A DNA stretch of 25,063 bases from Candidatus Woesearchaeota archaeon (GTDB lineage Archaea > Nanobdellota > Nanobdellia > SCGC-AAA011-G17 > UBA489), in contig JABIPM010000025.1 in the NCBI GenBank assembly GCA_018658955.1, forward strand, positions 1-25,063. The letters are read 5' to 3'. The translations under genes and the position numbers were made by a program. The notes below the pieces were generated by a model that saw only the letters and a list, made by a program, of their open reading frames with translations, did not search any database and was not told where the DNA came from. Each line of letters starts with the position of its first letter. Position 1 is the first letter of the stretch. This document shows, piece after piece, positions 7,502 through 14,930 of the stretch.

Positions 7502-9135
7502 ATTAATTTTATTTCTTCAATAACTACTTTGCTTTTATTTTGAATTGAAGCTAATTTTGCACCGTATTCTGCATCCGAAATATATGGGTCATTTAACAAT
7601 ACAGTAATCAGTTCTTGTATTGTGGTGATCTCTTTAACTATTACTCTTATATTGTTAGCATCTAATTGCTCCTTTGCTTTTCTAAATTCTTTTTCTAATT
7701 GGTAAAGATTTTGAGTAATCTCTTCAAACTTATTGTTCATTCTTTCAAGCTTAGTTGCAATTTCACCCTTATCTTCAAGACTTAATGGAGAAGTTGATTG
7801 AGTGGCAGTTCCAGTTCCAGTTGTTCCACTTTCACTTCCAGTTCCACTTCCAGAAGTATGACAGGCAGGATCCCAATAACATTCAGTATCGTCACAATCA
7901 ATATCGTCATCTCCATCATTATCTATTCCGTCATCACAAATAGATTCAGTATCATCGACTGAACCTTCCGCATAGTCTCCGCCGTCCCATCCAGTCAAGT
8001 CTTCACAAATAGATTCATCTTCACAATCAGTATCATCACAGTCATAAGAATAATCCAGATCATTATCATATCCATCTTCACAATCAGTTTCACTTCCGCC
8101 AGGAGAATAATGCTGCGCACAATTATTTGAAGAAGTAGTATCTAATGCACAATCCCAATCATCACAATCTTCAAAACCATCTTCATCATCATCTTTCTCA
8201 TTATCACATTCTTTTTCTCCACATATACCCAAACTAACATCGCAAAAAGTTCCGCTCATTCCACTACAATCATCATCAGATTCACAGTAAGTGTACCCCC
8301 AACCATAACAATTGGTACTTCCTTTACAACCCAAATCTAAACAATCAACACCAATATCTCCAGGATCACAAGAAAGTCCATTTCCATTAGTATCTCCTGG
8401 ACAGTCATTATCATCATCTATTCTGTTTGTACAATCTTCATCTCCTCCATTTGTATTTGGAACACAAGAATCACTCCAGCAATATTCATTCAAAGTACAA
8501 CTTCCGCAACTTCCTCCACATCCATCATCTCCACAAGTTTTATCTGTACAATCAGAAACACAACCAAGACTACACACATTATCTTTACAAGTTTCACCAT
8601 CATCACAAAGTCCACAAAGATATATTCCTCCACATCCATCACTTACGGTTCCACAATCAAGCCCTTTATCTTCACAAGCCTCTTCAAGAGTAAATTGGGG
8701 AGTACAAGTAGCAACACAAACATTACTTACACAAGTTTCACCATCACTACAACTTCCGCAACTTCCTCCACATCCATCATCTCCACAAGTTTTATCCGTA
8801 CAATCAGAAGTACAAGTAGCAACACAAACATTACTTACACAAGTTTCACCCTCACTACAAATTCCACACTCAATACTTCCCTCACATTCATCACTTACGG
8901 TTCCACATCCATCATCACCGCAAGCATTAGCAGGAGTAATTGGTATACACACTCCCCCTCCAAGACCTCCGCCCATCAACTGGTTACCAGTAATGCCGTT
9001 TGATGAAAATTTAAAGAACATAGAAAAACTTTCTAAGAAAGTATCAAAGACAGAACCATAACTTGTTTCTGCATAAACAGGAGCACTAGCCAAAACTAAA
9101 CATAAAACTAAAACAACTCCTAATTTATTTGTCAC
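7498..9135 (-). CDS. Secreted Cys-rich, Asp-rich multi-repeat protein
   Basis: This is a likely secreted or surface protein of 545 residues. A signal peptide (MTNKLGVVLVLCLVLASAPVYA) is followed by a Gly-rich stretch. Four Cys-rich modules of about 30-40 residues then cover about 64-225, two of them containing CTDKTCGDDGCGGSCGSC. Several DxDxD-type modules of the form CxDGxDNDxDxxxDCDDxxC (about 230-430) follow and resemble acidic calcium-binding repeats. A Ser/Thr/Gly linker near 432-452 leads to a C-terminal helical, coiled-coil-prone domain. Some modules are nearly identical at DNA level, implying recent duplication. The gene overlaps the preceding small gene by 4 bases, so the two are co-transcribed. 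I infer heavy disulfide bonding, which fits the redox genes elsewhere in the window. Specific function unknown. Confidence 0.8.
   Translation of the reverse strand: MTNKLGVVLVLCLVLASAPVYAETSYGSVFDTFLESFSMFFKFSSNGITGNQLMGGGLGGGVCIPITPANACGDDGCGTVSDECEGSIECGICSEGETCVSNVCVATCTSDCTDKTCGDDGCGGSCGSCSDGETCVSNVCVATCTPQFTLEEACEDKGLDCGTVSDGCGGIYLCGLCDDGETCKDNVCSLGCVSDCTDKTCGDDGCGGSCGSCTLNEYCWSDSCVPNTNGGDEDCTNRIDDDNDCPGDTNGNGLSCDPGDIGVDCLDLGCKGSTNCYGWGYTYCESDDDCSGMSGTFCDVSLGICGEKECDNEKDDDEDGFEDCDDWDCALDTTSSNNCAQHYSPGGSETDCEDGYDNDLDYSYDCDDTDCEDESICEDLTGWDGGDYAEGSVDDTESICDDGIDNDGDDDIDCDDTECYWDPACHTSGSGTGSESGTTGTGTATQSTSPLSLEDKGEIATKLERMNNKFEEITQNLYQLEKEFRKAKEQLDANNIRVIVKEITTIQELITVLLNDPYISDAEYGAKLASIQNKSKVVIEEIKLI
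8496..8557. repeat. 62-base direct repeat, copy 1 (within Cys-rich protein gene)
   Basis: This matches 8748-8809 at 61 of 62 positions (by eye), with a period of 252 bases. It encodes the CTDKTCGDDGCGGSCGSC module. The period is a multiple of three, so the duplication is in frame. Confidence 0.85.
8748..8809. repeat. 62-base direct repeat, copy 2 (within Cys-rich protein gene)
   Basis: Partner of 8496-8557. It is followed directly by a second repeat (8809-8859) that matches 8701-8751 with one difference and a period of 108 bases. This second repeat encodes the GETCVSNVCVATC module. Confidence 0.85.
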
Positions 9136-9341
9136 ACTAACAGGTCCTCTATTTCTTCTAATTCATCTTCAACATCTGTTAAATCTTCAAGAATTTTTTC
9201 TTTAACTTCATCCTCACCTTCAACTTCACCACCATAATTTTCAGAAGTATCACTACCAAAAAAGAAAGCCATATAGATAAATCCAATTATTAAAATAAAT
9301 ATAAATAAGTAAGTTATTAGTTCCTCAGTTTTTAATCGCAT
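9132..9341 (-). CDS. Small single-pass membrane protein with acidic coiled coil
   Basis: This 69-residue protein has one strong transmembrane helix (about 8-28, LITYLFIFILIIGFIYMAFFF). A short Ser/Gly linker is followed by a very acidic helical tail (GEDEVKEKILEDLTDVEDELEEIEDLL) with heptad-like spacing of Leu/Ile/Val. I chose the ATG at 9341 because GGTGA lies just upstream and a TATA-like ATGTTTAAATATG lies at 9378-9390. A GTG three codons earlier is possible. The stop overlaps the start of the Cys-rich secreted protein by 4 bases (ATGA), indicating translational coupling. It may anchor or partner that protein through coiled-coil contacts, which is inference. Confidence 0.7.
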   Translation of the reverse strand: MRLKTEELITYLFIFILIIGFIYMAFFFGSDTSENYGGEVEGEDEVKEKILEDLTDVEDELEEIEDLLV

Positions 9342-9417
9342 TTTCACCACATTAAACTAATTAAATTATAATTAAAACATATTTAAACATTTCTTAAATA
9401 AAAAGAAGTATAATCAT

Positions 9418-9427
9418 CTTTAAATAC
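9418..9427 (+). promoter_or_regulatory. TATA box for the thioredoxin-like lipoprotein operon
   Basis: CTTTAAATAC is centred 26 bases before the ATG at 9448. Together with the minus-strand TATA at 9378-9390 it forms a divergent promoter region. Confidence 0.6.
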
Positions 9428-9447
9428 TACTAATTCTCAATTTAATT

Positions 9448-9948
9448 ATGAAAAAGATAGTGACATTATTATTAATTTTAGCATTAACAGTAACAATTAC
9501 TGCTTGTAAGCCTGAAGAAGAGCCAGGAACAATAAATATCGACAAAGAAGTAGTTCCAGGAACAAGAACTTTTGAAGAAACAGGCGATGAACTTTGTGTA
9601 GAAGATGGAAAACCATTAATTTTAGAATTTTCAACAACTTGGTGTCCACACTGTAAATGGATCAAAGAAACTTATCAAAATGTTGTTAATGAATATGTAG
9701 CAGACGGAAAGATAGTTGCTTACCAATGGGAATTAGACATCAACGATAACATGTTAACAGAAGAAGTAGAAGAATCTCTTCCTGCAGAACATTCTGCAAT
9801 CTATCAAAAATATAATCCTACAGGATCAATTCCTACTTTTGTATTTGGATGTAAATACTCAAGAGTCGGAAATGGTTATGAACAAGAAGGAAACTTAGAA
9901 GCAGAAGAACAAGAATTTAGAGAGATTCTTGACGAGCTAACAGCTTAA
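9448..9948 (+). CDS. Thioredoxin-fold lipoprotein
   Basis: This is a predicted membrane-anchored, extracytoplasmic thiol-disulfide protein of 166 residues. A hydrophobic leader ends in ITAC with Cys20, a good lipobox. The thioredoxin active site is TTWCPHCKW (Cys66, Cys69) and the cis-proline loop GSIPTFVFG is intact (Pro129). Two further cysteines (50, 135) flank the fold. The long insert between active site and cis-Pro (about 85-122, rich in Glu) is larger than in minimal thioredoxins. A DUF1461-type membrane protein follows 15 bases downstream, so the two probably form an operon. WCPHC also occurs in the VKOR-linked lipoprotein at 17595, suggesting related redox roles. Confidence 0.85.
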   Translation: MKKIVTLLLILALTVTITACKPEEEPGTINIDKEVVPGTRTFEETGDELCVEDGKPLILEFSTTWCPHCKWIKETYQNVVNEYVADGKIVAYQWELDINDNMLTEEVEESLPAEHSAIYQKYNPTGSIPTFVFGCKYSRVGNGYEQEGNLEAEEQEFREILDELTA

Positions 9949-9963
9949 ATTTGAGGTGGTAAG

Positions 9964-10632
9964 ATGGAGGGAAAGTATCTCCAAGTTTTTTCAATTATAC
10001 TAGTACCCTTAGTTTTAACTTTAGGAACAACACTTTTTCTCGGAACTTCTCAATCATTCTATGATTCTCAAATAAATTCAGAAAATATAGATCTTAAATT
10101 TGTTAATAATCTCGAAGCAAAACAAATATCAGAAGAAACGTTAAAATATCTAACCGAAAACAATTACGAATTAAATTCTTCTTTAGTGGGGCCAACTGCA
10201 AAAGAACATATGAAGGATGTAAAAAATTTAAATTCAATTGCATCCTATTCGTTTTTTATTTTACTCTTATTGTTAGCTATAAGTTTCTTAACCTTAGCAA
10301 TAGTTCACAAACCTAAAAGAATACGTATATCATTAGCATATGGTTCAATATTAACCATTTCTCTAAATCTAATTTTATTAATAATTTCAAAACTATCTTT
10401 CAACTCATTTTGGTTAAAACTGCATTCTTTAGTTTTTACAAATAATCTCTGGCAATTAAATCCTTCAACAGATAAATTAGTTGCAGTGTTTACTCATAAA
10501 TTCTTCACAAATATAATAATTGCAATCATATCTATAACTACACTCATCTCAATTTTAATTTTAGTAATAGTTTTAATAAAATCAAAGAAAAAAGCTCCAA
10601 AAAATCAATTAAACGCAGAATTTGCATGGTGA
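9964..10632 (+). CDS. DUF1461-type (TIGR01906-like) integral membrane protein
   Basis: This 222-residue membrane protein is of unknown function. It has an N-terminal helix (about 7-28), an extracytoplasmic segment of roughly 60 residues, two central helices (about 93-113 and 121-144), and a last helix (about 185-208) followed by a Lys-rich tail. The stretch FWLKLHSLVFTNNLWQLNPSTDKL between helices 3 and 4 matches my recollection of the DUF1461 signature (FHxxFFxNDxWxxDPxTDxLI). The start is fixed by a strong GAGGTGGTAAG ribosome-binding site immediately before the ATG. It lies in an operon with the thioredoxin-like lipoprotein, so a link to envelope redox or lipoprotein handling is possible but unproven. 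Confidence 0.7.
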   Translation: MEGKYLQVFSIILVPLVLTLGTTLFLGTSQSFYDSQINSENIDLKFVNNLEAKQISEETLKYLTENNYELNSSLVGPTAKEHMKDVKNLNSIASYSFFILLLLLAISFLTLAIVHKPKRIRISLAYGSILTISLNLILLIISKLSFNSFWLKLHSLVFTNNLWQLNPSTDKLVAVFTHKFFTNIIIAIISITTLISILILVIVLIKSKKKAPKNQLNAEFAW

Positions 10633-10642
10633 TTAAAGGCAA

Positions 10643-10653
10643 TATTTATATAT
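10643..10653 (+). promoter_or_regulatory. TATA box for the glutaredoxin
   Basis: A TATTTATATAT element is centred at about 10648. It predicts a start near 10673 and a 25-base leader that carries an AAAGGAGTG ribosome-binding site (10681-10689), one of the few leadered messages here. Confidence 0.6.
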
Positions 10654-10697
10654 TTCTTAAAAAATTCAATATAAAACCCAAAAGGAGTGTTAATAAC

Positions 10698-10937
10698 ATG
10701 ACAGAACACAAAATTAAAGTATATTCCACGGACGCATGTCCTTGGTGCCATAAAGCTAAAGATTGGCTTAAAGAAAACAATATTGAGTTTGAAGACATTA
10801 ACGTTGGAGAAGATCAAGAAGCAGCAAAAGAAATGGCTGAAAAATCTGGTCAACGTGGAGTTCCAGTAATTATGGTCGATGACGAAATCATTATTGGCTT
10901 CAACGAAGAAAAATTAAAAGAGTTGTTAGGCCTTTAG
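10698..10937 (+). CDS. Glutaredoxin / NrdH-like redoxin
   Basis: This cytoplasmic thiol-disulfide carrier has 79 residues. The active site CPWC spans residues 14-17 (YSTDACPWCHKAKDWL), the cis-proline motif RGVPVIMVD lies near 54-62, and the C-terminal GFNEEKLKELL helix is typical. The chosen ATG is preceded by GGAG about 11 bases upstream. The frame stays open further upstream into the previous gene, but the TATA box and ribosome-binding site sit inside that stretch. The likely role is electron supply to ribonucleotide reductase or general thiol reduction. The stop lies two bases from the stop of the convergent lhr gene. Confidence 0.9.
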   Translation: MTEHKIKVYSTDACPWCHKAKDWLKENNIEFEDINVGEDQEAAKEMAEKSGQRGVPVIMVDDEIIIGFNEEKLKELLGL

Positions 10938-10939
10938 GT

Positions 10940-13564
10940 CTAATCTTCTTTTTTATGTTTTTTACCAATTTTAGCTAAAACCATTTGATGCATTCTTTTG
11001 ATAAATTCAATTTTATCTTCCATTCTCAAAATATCTGTATATCCTTGAGTAACTAAATTAAATGCAAACGGACTAGGAATTGTTGTATTGATAAATTCAA
11101 CTTCAATAGATCCAGATTTAATCTTCTTTAAAATTTCTTTAGCATGTTTTTGATCCATCAAATCTTCTAATACTTCTCTTCTAGCTTCTTTTAACAAACA
11201 AAAATCATTACTAATTCTTTTTACAGCGCTCATTAAAATCATACTACTCACTTGTTGTTTCCCAACACTTTTCCTCTTATTTTTATAATTCCTTAGAATC
11301 ATCATTCCTCTTCCAGCACAATGCCTAAATCTTCTTTTCAAAACTTCACTCCCATCAATTGCACGCTTCATAACTTCTTCAAAATTATTTACATCTAATA
11401 ACTTCAAAGCATCAGAAATATTTATACTTCTATTTTTAGGACAAGCAAAATAAAAGCCATTATCATTCATTCCAATTTCCACATCTCTTTTATGAATTTT
11501 AGAAATAGCAAATCCGATAGCACGAGATAATGCATCATTAACTCGTCTACTAAACAGTGAATGGAAAATATAATATTTCTTTTCACCACTTACTCCAGAA
11601 TTATAATATTCCACAACAATTTTCTTATCATGAGGAATCAATGCATACAAATATTGCTCTCTGAAGTAATCATAGAGCGCGGTGGCAGCATTATTATCCA
11701 CATAAAGATATTCATTAATATATTTCAAAATTTCCTTCTTAGACTTCTTATTTTCAAACATACTTAACATATATCTTCTAAATTGTCCAATACTTACAGC
11801 CAAATCATAACTTAATGGCAACATTTCTGAAAACCATGAAGGTACAGTGGGTCTTTTTCCATAAGATGCAACAACTTGAGCCACAGTTCCTCTACTAAAT
11901 CTGTATTCATAAGTTTCACCGCCAAGAACAAATATATCTCCCCGTTTTAATTTCTCCAAAAAACCTTCATCAATTGTCCCAACAACGACATCTTTAATCT
12001 TAACCAGTATTCCAGTAGTATCAGGTATTGTTCCAATATTGGTCATATTAATAATCCTACTCATCCTTCCTTTCTTTCCTATCTGATTTGTTTCTGGATC
12101 ATACCAGATTTTTGCATAAACATACCTATCTTCCAAAGAAGCAAAATTTCCTGCTAAATAATCTAACACTTCTTCAAAATCATTAATATTTAATTCAGAA
12201 TAACAGTAACTTTTCTTAATTGTTTCATACATCTCCCACTTATCCCATCTTTCAGTACAGGCCATTCCATGAATCTGCTGCGCTAGAACATCCAAACAAT
12301 TTCGTGGTATTCCAATTCTATCGATTTTTTGATCCAAAGAATTTTTCAATAATACACTACACTCAACTAAATCATCTCTATCTCTTGCAATAACTTTTCC
12401 CCTAACAACTTCATGCATTTTATGTCCGCTTCTACCCACCCGTTGTAAAAACCTAGCAACACCCTTAGGACTTCCCAAACAAATTACCAAATCAATATAT
12501 CCAATATCTATTCCTAATTCTAAAGAAGTAGAACAAACAACGGCTTTCAGTTTCCCCTCTTTCAAATTATCTTCTATCTTGGTCCTATATTCCTTGCTTA
12601 AACTTCCATGGTGCGCACCAATGTTTTCAATATAATTTTCAGGAAATTCTTCTTTCAAGTGGTGTACAACTCGTTCAGTGCCTGCACGAGTATTAGTAAA
12701 AATCAAGGTAGTTTTATGTTCCTGAATTAATTTATCTAAAAGTTTATACAATTTATTATAATAGTCTTTTTGATCCACATTAATAAAATCTTTAACAGGA
12801 CTTAACACTTCTAATTCAAATTTCTTTAACAAATTTACTTTTGCAATTTTACATTCTCTTTCACTTCCAACTAAGAACTCTGCAACTTCTTCAATAGGTT
12901 CAACAGTTGCACTTAAACCCACCCGGCATAAATCTGGAGAAATTCTATTCAATCGCTCCAAACTTAAACTCATATGTACTCCTCGTTTATTGTCTGCTAA
13001 AGAATGGATCTCATCAACAATCATCCAGTTAACTCCAAACATTAAAGTTCTAAACTTAGGACTTCCCAACATCAAAGCTAAACTTTCAGGAGTAGTAATT
13101 AGAATATGTGGTGGATTTTTCAACATCTTTTGTCTTTGATAGGGTGTTGTATCTCCAGTTCTAGTTGCTATACGAATATTTAATTCAGTTCCATGTTTTT
13201 TAGCAATTTCTGCAATTTTTTTCAAAGGTTCTTCTAAATTTTTATGAATATCATTGTTCAATGCTTTCAATGGACTAACATATATTGCATACACTCTATC
13301 TTCTAAAGAATTACTCATGCTTAAATTTACAAGTTCATTTAATACACTTAAGAAAGCAGTAAGTGTTTTTGTTCCACCTGTCGGTGCAGAGATTAAAATG
13401 TTGTTTCGATCATGAATTTCTTTAACTCCATAGGTTTGAGGGGGAGAAAAGTCTTCAAATTGAGAAAAGAACCATTCCTTAACATATGGGTTTAGAAGCT
13501 CTACTAGTTCTTTACGGGCATGAGCCTTTTTCATATATTTTATTCTTCCAACATCGGATAACAT
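10940..13564 (-). CDS. lhr: Lhr-type ATP-dependent helicase
   Basis: This large superfamily 2 helicase of the archaeal Lhr core group unwinds branched DNA or DNA-RNA hybrids. In its 874 residues, the motif I segment is APTGGTKT (60-67), motif Ia is YVSPLKALNNDI (95-106), motif II is the Lhr-typical VDEIH (183-187), and motif III is LSAT (217-220). HHGSLS (318-323), STSLELGIDIG and QRVGRSGH (374-381) complete motifs IV-VI. The remaining 490 residues are the winged-helix and DUF4145/Lhr C-terminal domains. Motif I has Thr where the invariant-looking Gly before Lys is expected. The ATG at 13564 has a TATA box 26 bases upstream. An in-frame ATG at 13534 is the alternative. Confidence 0.9.
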   Translation of the reverse strand: MLSDVGRIKYMKKAHARKELVELLNPYVKEWFFSQFEDFSPPQTYGVKEIHDRNNILISAPTGGTKTLTAFLSVLNELVNLSMSNSLEDRVYAIYVSPLKALNNDIHKNLEEPLKKIAEIAKKHGTELNIRIATRTGDTTPYQRQKMLKNPPHILITTPESLALMLGSPKFRTLMFGVNWMIVDEIHSLADNKRGVHMSLSLERLNRISPDLCRVGLSATVEPIEEVAEFLVGSERECKIAKVNLLKKFELEVLSPVKDFINVDQKDYYNKLYKLLDKLIQEHKTTLIFTNTRAGTERVVHHLKEEFPENYIENIGAHHGSLSKEYRTKIEDNLKEGKLKAVVCSTSLELGIDIGYIDLVICLGSPKGVARFLQRVGRSGHKMHEVVRGKVIARDRDDLVECSVLLKNSLDQKIDRIGIPRNCLDVLAQQIHGMACTERWDKWEMYETIKKSYCYSELNINDFEEVLDYLAGNFASLEDRYVYAKIWYDPETNQIGKKGRMSRIINMTNIGTIPDTTGILVKIKDVVVGTIDEGFLEKLKRGDIFVLGGETYEYRFSRGTVAQVVASYGKRPTVPSWFSEMLPLSYDLAVSIGQFRRYMLSMFENKKSKKEILKYINEYLYVDNNAATALYDYFREQYLYALIPHDKKIVVEYYNSGVSGEKKYYIFHSLFSRRVNDALSRAIGFAISKIHKRDVEIGMNDNGFYFACPKNRSINISDALKLLDVNNFEEVMKRAIDGSEVLKRRFRHCAGRGMMILRNYKNKRKSVGKQQVSSMILMSAVKRISNDFCLLKEARREVLEDLMDQKHAKEILKKIKSGSIEVEFINTTIPSPFAFNLVTQGYTDILRMEDKIEFIKRMHQMVLAKIGKKHKKED

Positions 13565-13583
13565 CTAGTAAAATAAAGAACTC

Positions 13584-13614
13584 AGTTTTAAAAAATTAGT
13601 GATGGAGTTCCATC
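13584..13614 (-). promoter_or_regulatory. lhr promoter with adjacent palindrome
   Basis: The minus-strand TATA-like element (AATTTTTTAAAAC, 13584-13596) is centred 26 bases from the lhr ATG. Immediately upstream is the interrupted palindrome GATGGA-GT-TCCATC (13601-13614, plus-strand reading). Its position upstream of the TATA element would suit an operator or activator site. No regulator is identified. Confidence 0.45.
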
Positions 13615-13639
13615 GGATGAAAATAAAATTAACATCCGA
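13613..13639. repeat. Inverted repeat / potential stem-loop
   Basis: TCGGATG (13613-13619) and CATCCGA (13633-13639) are perfectly complementary across a 13-base A/T-rich loop. The structure overlaps the stop codon of the candidate minus-strand small gene at 13629-13775. It could act in RNA processing or termination, or be a protein-binding site upstream of lhr. Confidence 0.55.
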
Positions 13640-13775
13640 CAGAAGACATATTAATCACCTCAAGTTCCCCAGGAACTAAAACATGTCTAATGATGAAAAA
13701 CTCTTTAACTTCTTTCAGAGAAAAACCTAAGTTAATACACCCGAAAGAAAATTTCCCAAACACTTCTTTTTTCAT
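13629..13775 (-). CDS. Candidate 48-residue protein
   Basis: This is a small open frame (MKKEVFGKFSFGCINLGF... ending INMSSVGC) of 48 residues with no recognised family. It is supported only by position. Its ATG at 13775 lies 27 bases from a TATA-like element (13798-13806) that is symmetrical enough to serve both strands. It fills most of an otherwise empty gap between lhr and the presenilin-like gene. It has no transmembrane segment and two cysteines. A perfect GAGGTGAT lies near its 3' end, ahead of an internal ATG that would give only six codons. It could be spurious. Confidence 0.3.
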   Translation of the reverse strand: MKKEVFGKFSFGCINLGFSLKEVKEFFIIRHVLVPGELEVINMSSVGC

Positions 13776-13797
13776 CGAGGTATAGAAAGTTATTTAA

Positions 13798-13806
13798 TTT
13801 ATATAT
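13798..13806. promoter_or_regulatory. Near-symmetrical TATA element, possibly bidirectional
   Basis: TTTATATAT within AATTTATATATC is centred at 13802. It lies about 21 bases from the plus-strand ATG at 13823 and 27 bases from the minus-strand candidate ATG at 13775. Confidence 0.5.
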
Positions 13807-13822
13807 CTTTCTAAATAATAAA

Positions 13823-14653
13823 ATGAAACATTCACTTAAGATTATTTTAATTTTAGTTATGCTCTTTTTAGTTACACAATACTTTGGACTTTTCATAATT
13901 GATTCTTATTCAACAGAAACAATTCAAAACATAAATGGAGAAAATATAACAAACACAACATGGTCAGCACTACCATTTAACATTGAACGTCCAACAGTAC
14001 AACAAGAAACCTCTTCAATCGCATTATTAATTTCAATATTTTTGATCACGTTTTTAATTTTATTAATTATTAAATATAATTTAGAAATAGTTTGGAAAAC
14101 TTGGTTTTTTACTTCAGTTTTATTCTGTTTACTAATTGCATTTGGATCTTTTCTTACAGCACAATTATCTTTTATCCTTGCATCAGTATTGTCTTATGCA
14201 AAAATATTCAAAAGAAACATAATTACTCAAAACATTAGCGAACTTTTTATTTATGGGGGATTAGCTTCAATATTTGTTCCAGTTATGAATATTCTAAGTG
14301 TTTCAATTTTTTTAATATTAATTTCAATATATGATTACATAGCAGTTTTCAAAACAAAGCATATGATCAAAATGGCAAAATCTCAGGCAAAATTAAAGAT
14401 TTTCCCCGGAATTTTAATCCCTTACAAAAAGAATAAAGCTGCAATTCTTGGTGGCGGAGATTTAGGACTTCCATTAATCTTTACAGGTGTAGCACTCAAA
14501 ACATTAGGAAACACAGCATACATCATCCCAATATTCTCAACACTAGCATTATACTGTCTAATGGCCATAGGAAAGAAGAATAAGTTTTATCCAGCAATGC
14601 CATTTCTTTCAATTGGTTGCTTCGCTGGCTATTTATTTGCCTTATTACTCTAG
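13823..14653 (+). CDS. Presenilin-like A22-family intramembrane aspartyl protease
   Basis: This is a predicted GxGD-type protease that cuts transmembrane helices or leftover signal peptides within the membrane. The 276-residue protein has about nine hydrophobic helices. The two catalytic motifs are present: SIYDY with Asp171, and LGGGDLGLP with Asp213 in the GxGD context. The third family motif (PAL in presenilins) appears as YPAMPF at 256-261, with Leu replaced by Met. The loop between helices 1 and 2 (about 28-62) has four possible N-glycosylation sequons or near-sequons (NIT, NTT). The gene is monocistronic with a TATA box upstream. It could clear signal peptides left by secretion, which is a family-based inference. 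Confidence 0.85.
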   Translation: MKHSLKIILILVMLFLVTQYFGLFIIDSYSTETIQNINGENITNTTWSALPFNIERPTVQQETSSIALLISIFLITFLILLIIKYNLEIVWKTWFFTSVLFCLLIAFGSFLTAQLSFILASVLSYAKIFKRNIITQNISELFIYGGLASIFVPVMNILSVSIFLILISIYDYIAVFKTKHMIKMAKSQAKLKIFPGILIPYKKNKAAILGGGDLGLPLIFTGVALKTLGNTAYIIPIFSTLALYCLMAIGKKNKFYPAMPFLSIGCFAGYLFALLL

Positions 14654-14664
14654 ACATTTAGAAA

Positions 14665-14796
14665 TTAAGCCACCATTAAGGTGTTTTCTTCAATTTGGAA
14701 TTGTTCGCATCCACATAGGCACTCAAAGCACTCTGGCATTGAATCTCTGTTAATGGTATAAACTGCGTCACATTCCTTACATTTAGCTTCAAACAT
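14665..14796 (-). CDS. 43-residue Cys-rich zinc-ribbon protein
   Basis: This small protein starts at MFEAKCKECD with six cysteines: C6 and C9 (CxxC), then C23, C26, C28 and C30 (CFECLCGC). The spacing of the pairs fits a zinc ribbon, with the extra cysteines giving a choice of ligands or a second metal. The frame is open further upstream, but that part is low-complexity and lies beyond a TATA-rich stretch at 14823-14843, so the ATG at 14796 is preferred. It sits between the convergent presenilin-like gene (11-base gap) and the divergent nac gene. Small zinc ribbons of this kind often bind nucleic acid or ribosomes. No specific role can be assigned. Confidence 0.65.
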   Translation of the reverse strand: MFEAKCKECDAVYTINRDSMPECFECLCGCEQFQIEENTLMVA

Positions 14797-14898
14797 TTTA
14801 GATTTTTCCCCCGATTTATGAAAAGTATATATTATATATAATGAACTTATATTTAAACTTTTCTTAGAATTCTCATATTTCCTCTTAAAAATAAAAAA

Positions 14899-14908
14899 GC
14901 TTATTAAC
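14899..14908 (+). promoter_or_regulatory. TATA box for the nac operon
   Basis: GCTTATTAAC is centred about 28 bases before the nac ATG at 14931. A second AT-rich element at 14913-14921 is too close to serve unless transcription starts inside the gene. Confidence 0.45.
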
Positions 14909-14930
14909 TCTCTATTTAAACTAAGATAAA

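Noticed and set aside
8496..8859. CRISPR-like spaced repeats
   Set aside because: The repeats are in-frame protein modules of different period, without uniform spacers.
8312..9061. Long plus-strand open frames rich in Ser, Pro, Gln and Thr
   Set aside because: They are antisense to the Cys-rich secreted protein, and their low-complexity composition is a by-product of its repeated Cys and Asp codons.
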